This document shows positions 4,670 to 6,056 of a stretch of 6,056 nucleotides of DNA, in pieces; within the stretch, counting starts at the first letter, position 1, and each line of letters starts with the position of its first letter. The stretch lies in the NCBI GenBank assembly GCA_031278755.1, contig JAITJV010000305.1:1-6056 (forward strand), read 5' to 3'. The DNA is from Treponema sp. (GTDB taxonomy: Bacteria; Spirochaetota; Spirochaetia; Treponematales; Breznakiellaceae). The notes under the pieces were generated by a model, which made no database searches, was not told the DNA's origin, and saw only the letters and a list, made by a program, of their open reading frames with translations. Both the position numbers and the translations under genes were made by a program.

Positions 4670-6056
4670 CTACCGCAGCGTCCGCAGCAGGGCCCTTAGT
4701 TCGGGGTTTATCCCCGTCTCAGGGGGGGGGGCGTCCCCGCTTTTTTCGGCCTGAAGAATGATCTCATCGCCAAGGCCTATGCGGTCAAAAAAGCCGTTAC
4801 GGACCAGAACCCCCGACGCAACTTCCTCGTCGGCGTTTTCGACGGTCAGTTTCCCGACAAGGTCATCCGAGGTATACGAAAGGCCTATCCCTTCGTTAAG
4901 GACAAGGGCGCGTCCCTTTTTAACAACATCATAAACATCCCCCGGCTTGATCCCGTCGGCGCGGCCCTTGTCAACAAGGCCCTGCGCCTGCCGCCGGGCG
5001 ATCAGTTCGGCGCGGAAGGGCAGGGATGCGGCAAACTGATCGGCGACCCCCCTTACGGCGTTTCTGAGCCTGTCCCCGCCGGTTCGGTACGCGCTAAAAA
5101 CCCCCGCGGAAGATCCGGTGCGTCCTACAAAGAGTTCGCCCCGCACGGAAATGTCCCGTTCATTTTCGGAAGCCGAAACAACAAGAAAATAATCCGCCCC
5201 GGCGTCCCGCGCGGTGCGGTAAGCCTGCGAAAAAGACGGCTGCCGCGGTTCCAGTTCCAGCGCCGCGATATTCCTGTCATGGACAAGGAGTTCCTTTACA
5301 TAAGAAGCCGCCACCGCTCCGGCGTCCGCGTGGTAAAAACTCGACTGCGAAGCTACTGAAAAAACAGCGGCCTTCCAGTGCCGTTTTGCCGTATCGACCG
5401 GGTTCACCTCCCATCGCCTGTAAAGGGCGTCTTCAAGAAGCGAATCGTAGGCCTCCACCGCATCGTTAAGGCTGCGGTCGCCCAAACCCAGATCCTGCAT
5501 GAAACGGAGTTCTTCAAAATACCGGGCGGGATAGCCCTGGAGCCGGAGAAGCTCCGCATAGTCCCGCCTGTCGCGGGCGTAGGGGTTAAGCCGCAGTCCG
5601 CGCCGGTATTCAAAAAGGGCCTCCTCATTAAGATTGGCGGCCCTGAAATTCCTTGCCCTGGTAAAATGCCAGACGGCCCATGAAGCGCGGCGGGGATCTT
5701 CCTTCCCCGTACCGGCCCCTTCAAGGGCGGTCGTCCTTATGACGAGGTCTTCAAGAACATAACGGATGAATTCGTCCCCGGAATCAACCGACGCCGCGCC
5801 GGAAAGAACGTTCAGGGCGTCCGCGGAACGATCCATCCTCATATAGGAAAGGCCCTTGAGATACCAGGCGCCTGAGTCTTCGCGGTTTGCGGCAATGGCC
5901 GAATCCGCAAGCCGCGCGGCTTCTTCAAACTGGCCCGCCCGGTACCGGAGCTTTGCCAGAAGCGAAAGGGCCGGCGTAAAATCCGGCCGGTAAGCGAGGG
6001 ACTGTTCGGCGTATGTTATCGCCCGCTGAAGGCGGTTTCCCAGGCTTTCAAGATAC
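4670..6056 (-). CDS. TPR protein with FlgT-like C-terminal region, N-terminus beyond window
   Basis: The reading frame is open from the right edge (first full codon at 6055-6053) to TAG at 4672-4670, leaving 461 visible residues. ATG 5842 is internal, because the 71 residues before it continue the TPR pattern. TPR-like repeats lie at about 25-58 (ALSLLAKLRYRAGQFEEAA), 59-92 and 127-160 (EEALFEYRRGLRLNPYA). Residues 225-345 include GADYFLVVSASENERDISV and resemble TolB-N or FlgT-middle type alpha/beta domains. Residues 350-435 (LVDKGRADGIKPGDVYDVV, ending GLGDEIIL) resemble the beta-rich C-terminal domain of FlgT-type proteins. It is probably a periplasmic scaffold; a flagellar role is possible but unproven. 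A C10 tract lies near the C-terminus. A small exported protein follows in the same direction. Signal peptide status cannot be judged. Confidence 0.85.
   Translation of the reverse strand, partial: YLESLGNRLQRAITYAEQSLAYRPDFTPALSLLAKLRYRAGQFEEAARLADSAIAANREDSGAWYLKGLSYMRMDRSADALNVLSGAASVDSGDEFIRYVLEDLVIRTTALEGAGTGKEDPRRASWAVWHFTRARNFRAANLNEEALFEYRRGLRLNPYARDRRDYAELLRLQGYPARYFEELRFMQDLGLGDRSLNDAVEAYDSLLEDALYRRWEVNPVDTAKRHWKAAVFSVASQSSFYHADAGAVAASYVKELLVHDRNIAALELEPRQPSFSQAYRTARDAGADYFLVVSASENERDISVRGELFVGRTGSSAGVFSAYRTGGDRLRNAVRGVADQFAASLPFRAELIARRQAQGLVDKGRADGIKPGDVYDVVKKGRALVLNEGIGLSYTSDDLVGKLTVENADEEVASGVLVRNGFFDRIGLGDEIILQAEKSGDAPPPETGINPELRALLRTLR
4722..4731 (-). repeat. C10 homopolymer in TPR gene
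   Basis: Ten consecutive G on the plus strand are ten C in the coding strand of the TPR gene, read GCC CCC CCC CCT (Ala-Pro-Pro-Pro). Tracts of this length are prone to slipped-strand mispairing and to sequencing error. Gaining one C gives TGA at once; losing one gives TAA after three further residues (Arg-Arg-Gly). Both remove the last 16 residues. Confidence 0.9.

Noticed and set aside
1..6056. CRISPR array accompanying the Cas2-like gene
   Set aside because: No regularly spaced direct repeats of 20-40 bases were seen anywhere in the window, and no cas1-like frame.

Overview
The window looks like a chromosomal segment of a GC-rich spirochete, most likely a Treponema-like lineage. This is inferred from the style of the exported TPR, PEGA and Fn3-like proteins and from the high G+C; no taxonomic marker was searched. 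It holds six protein genes, two cut by the window edges. I see no rRNA, tRNA, insertion sequence or CRISPR array.

Layout. Minus strand, 2723 down to 1: a small Cas2-fold-like gene (2723-2370), then prfB (release factor 2, 2346-1197), then a secreted protein with PEGA-like domains (1200 to beyond base 1). The first gap is 23 nt, and prfB and the next gene overlap by 4 nt (ATGA), so the three look like one operon. prfB must be read through a programmed +1 frameshift: a 24-codon ORF ends CTT TGA and continues in the +1 frame, giving a 382-residue RF2. A plain ORF call starting at 2294 has a false N-terminus. Plus strand, 2811-3989: a secreted protein with two tandem Fn3-like domains and a C-terminal TPR-like hairpin, divergent from the Cas2-like gene across an 87-bp region with a small dyad and plausible promoters on both strands. 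Minus strand, 6056 down to 4036: a TPR protein (5' end off the window) followed 25 nt later by a small exported protein that looks like a beta-barrel. These two converge on the Fn3-like gene over about 46 bp with a possible terminator.

How the parts relate. Apart from RF2 and the Cas2-like protein, the genes appear to encode cell-envelope proteins. The PEGA protein and the TPR protein, at opposite ends of the window, each carry a segment resembling the alpha/beta domain of TolB-N, CsgG or FlgT-middle proteins. This hints at related periplasmic scaffolding roles, but it is inference from sequence pattern alone.

Most worth checking: the orphan Cas2-like gene cotranscribed with a translation factor; the RF2 recoding site with a UGAA context; a C10 tract in the TPR gene where gain or loss of one base removes the same 16-residue tail; and the possibility that both divergent genes are leaderless.
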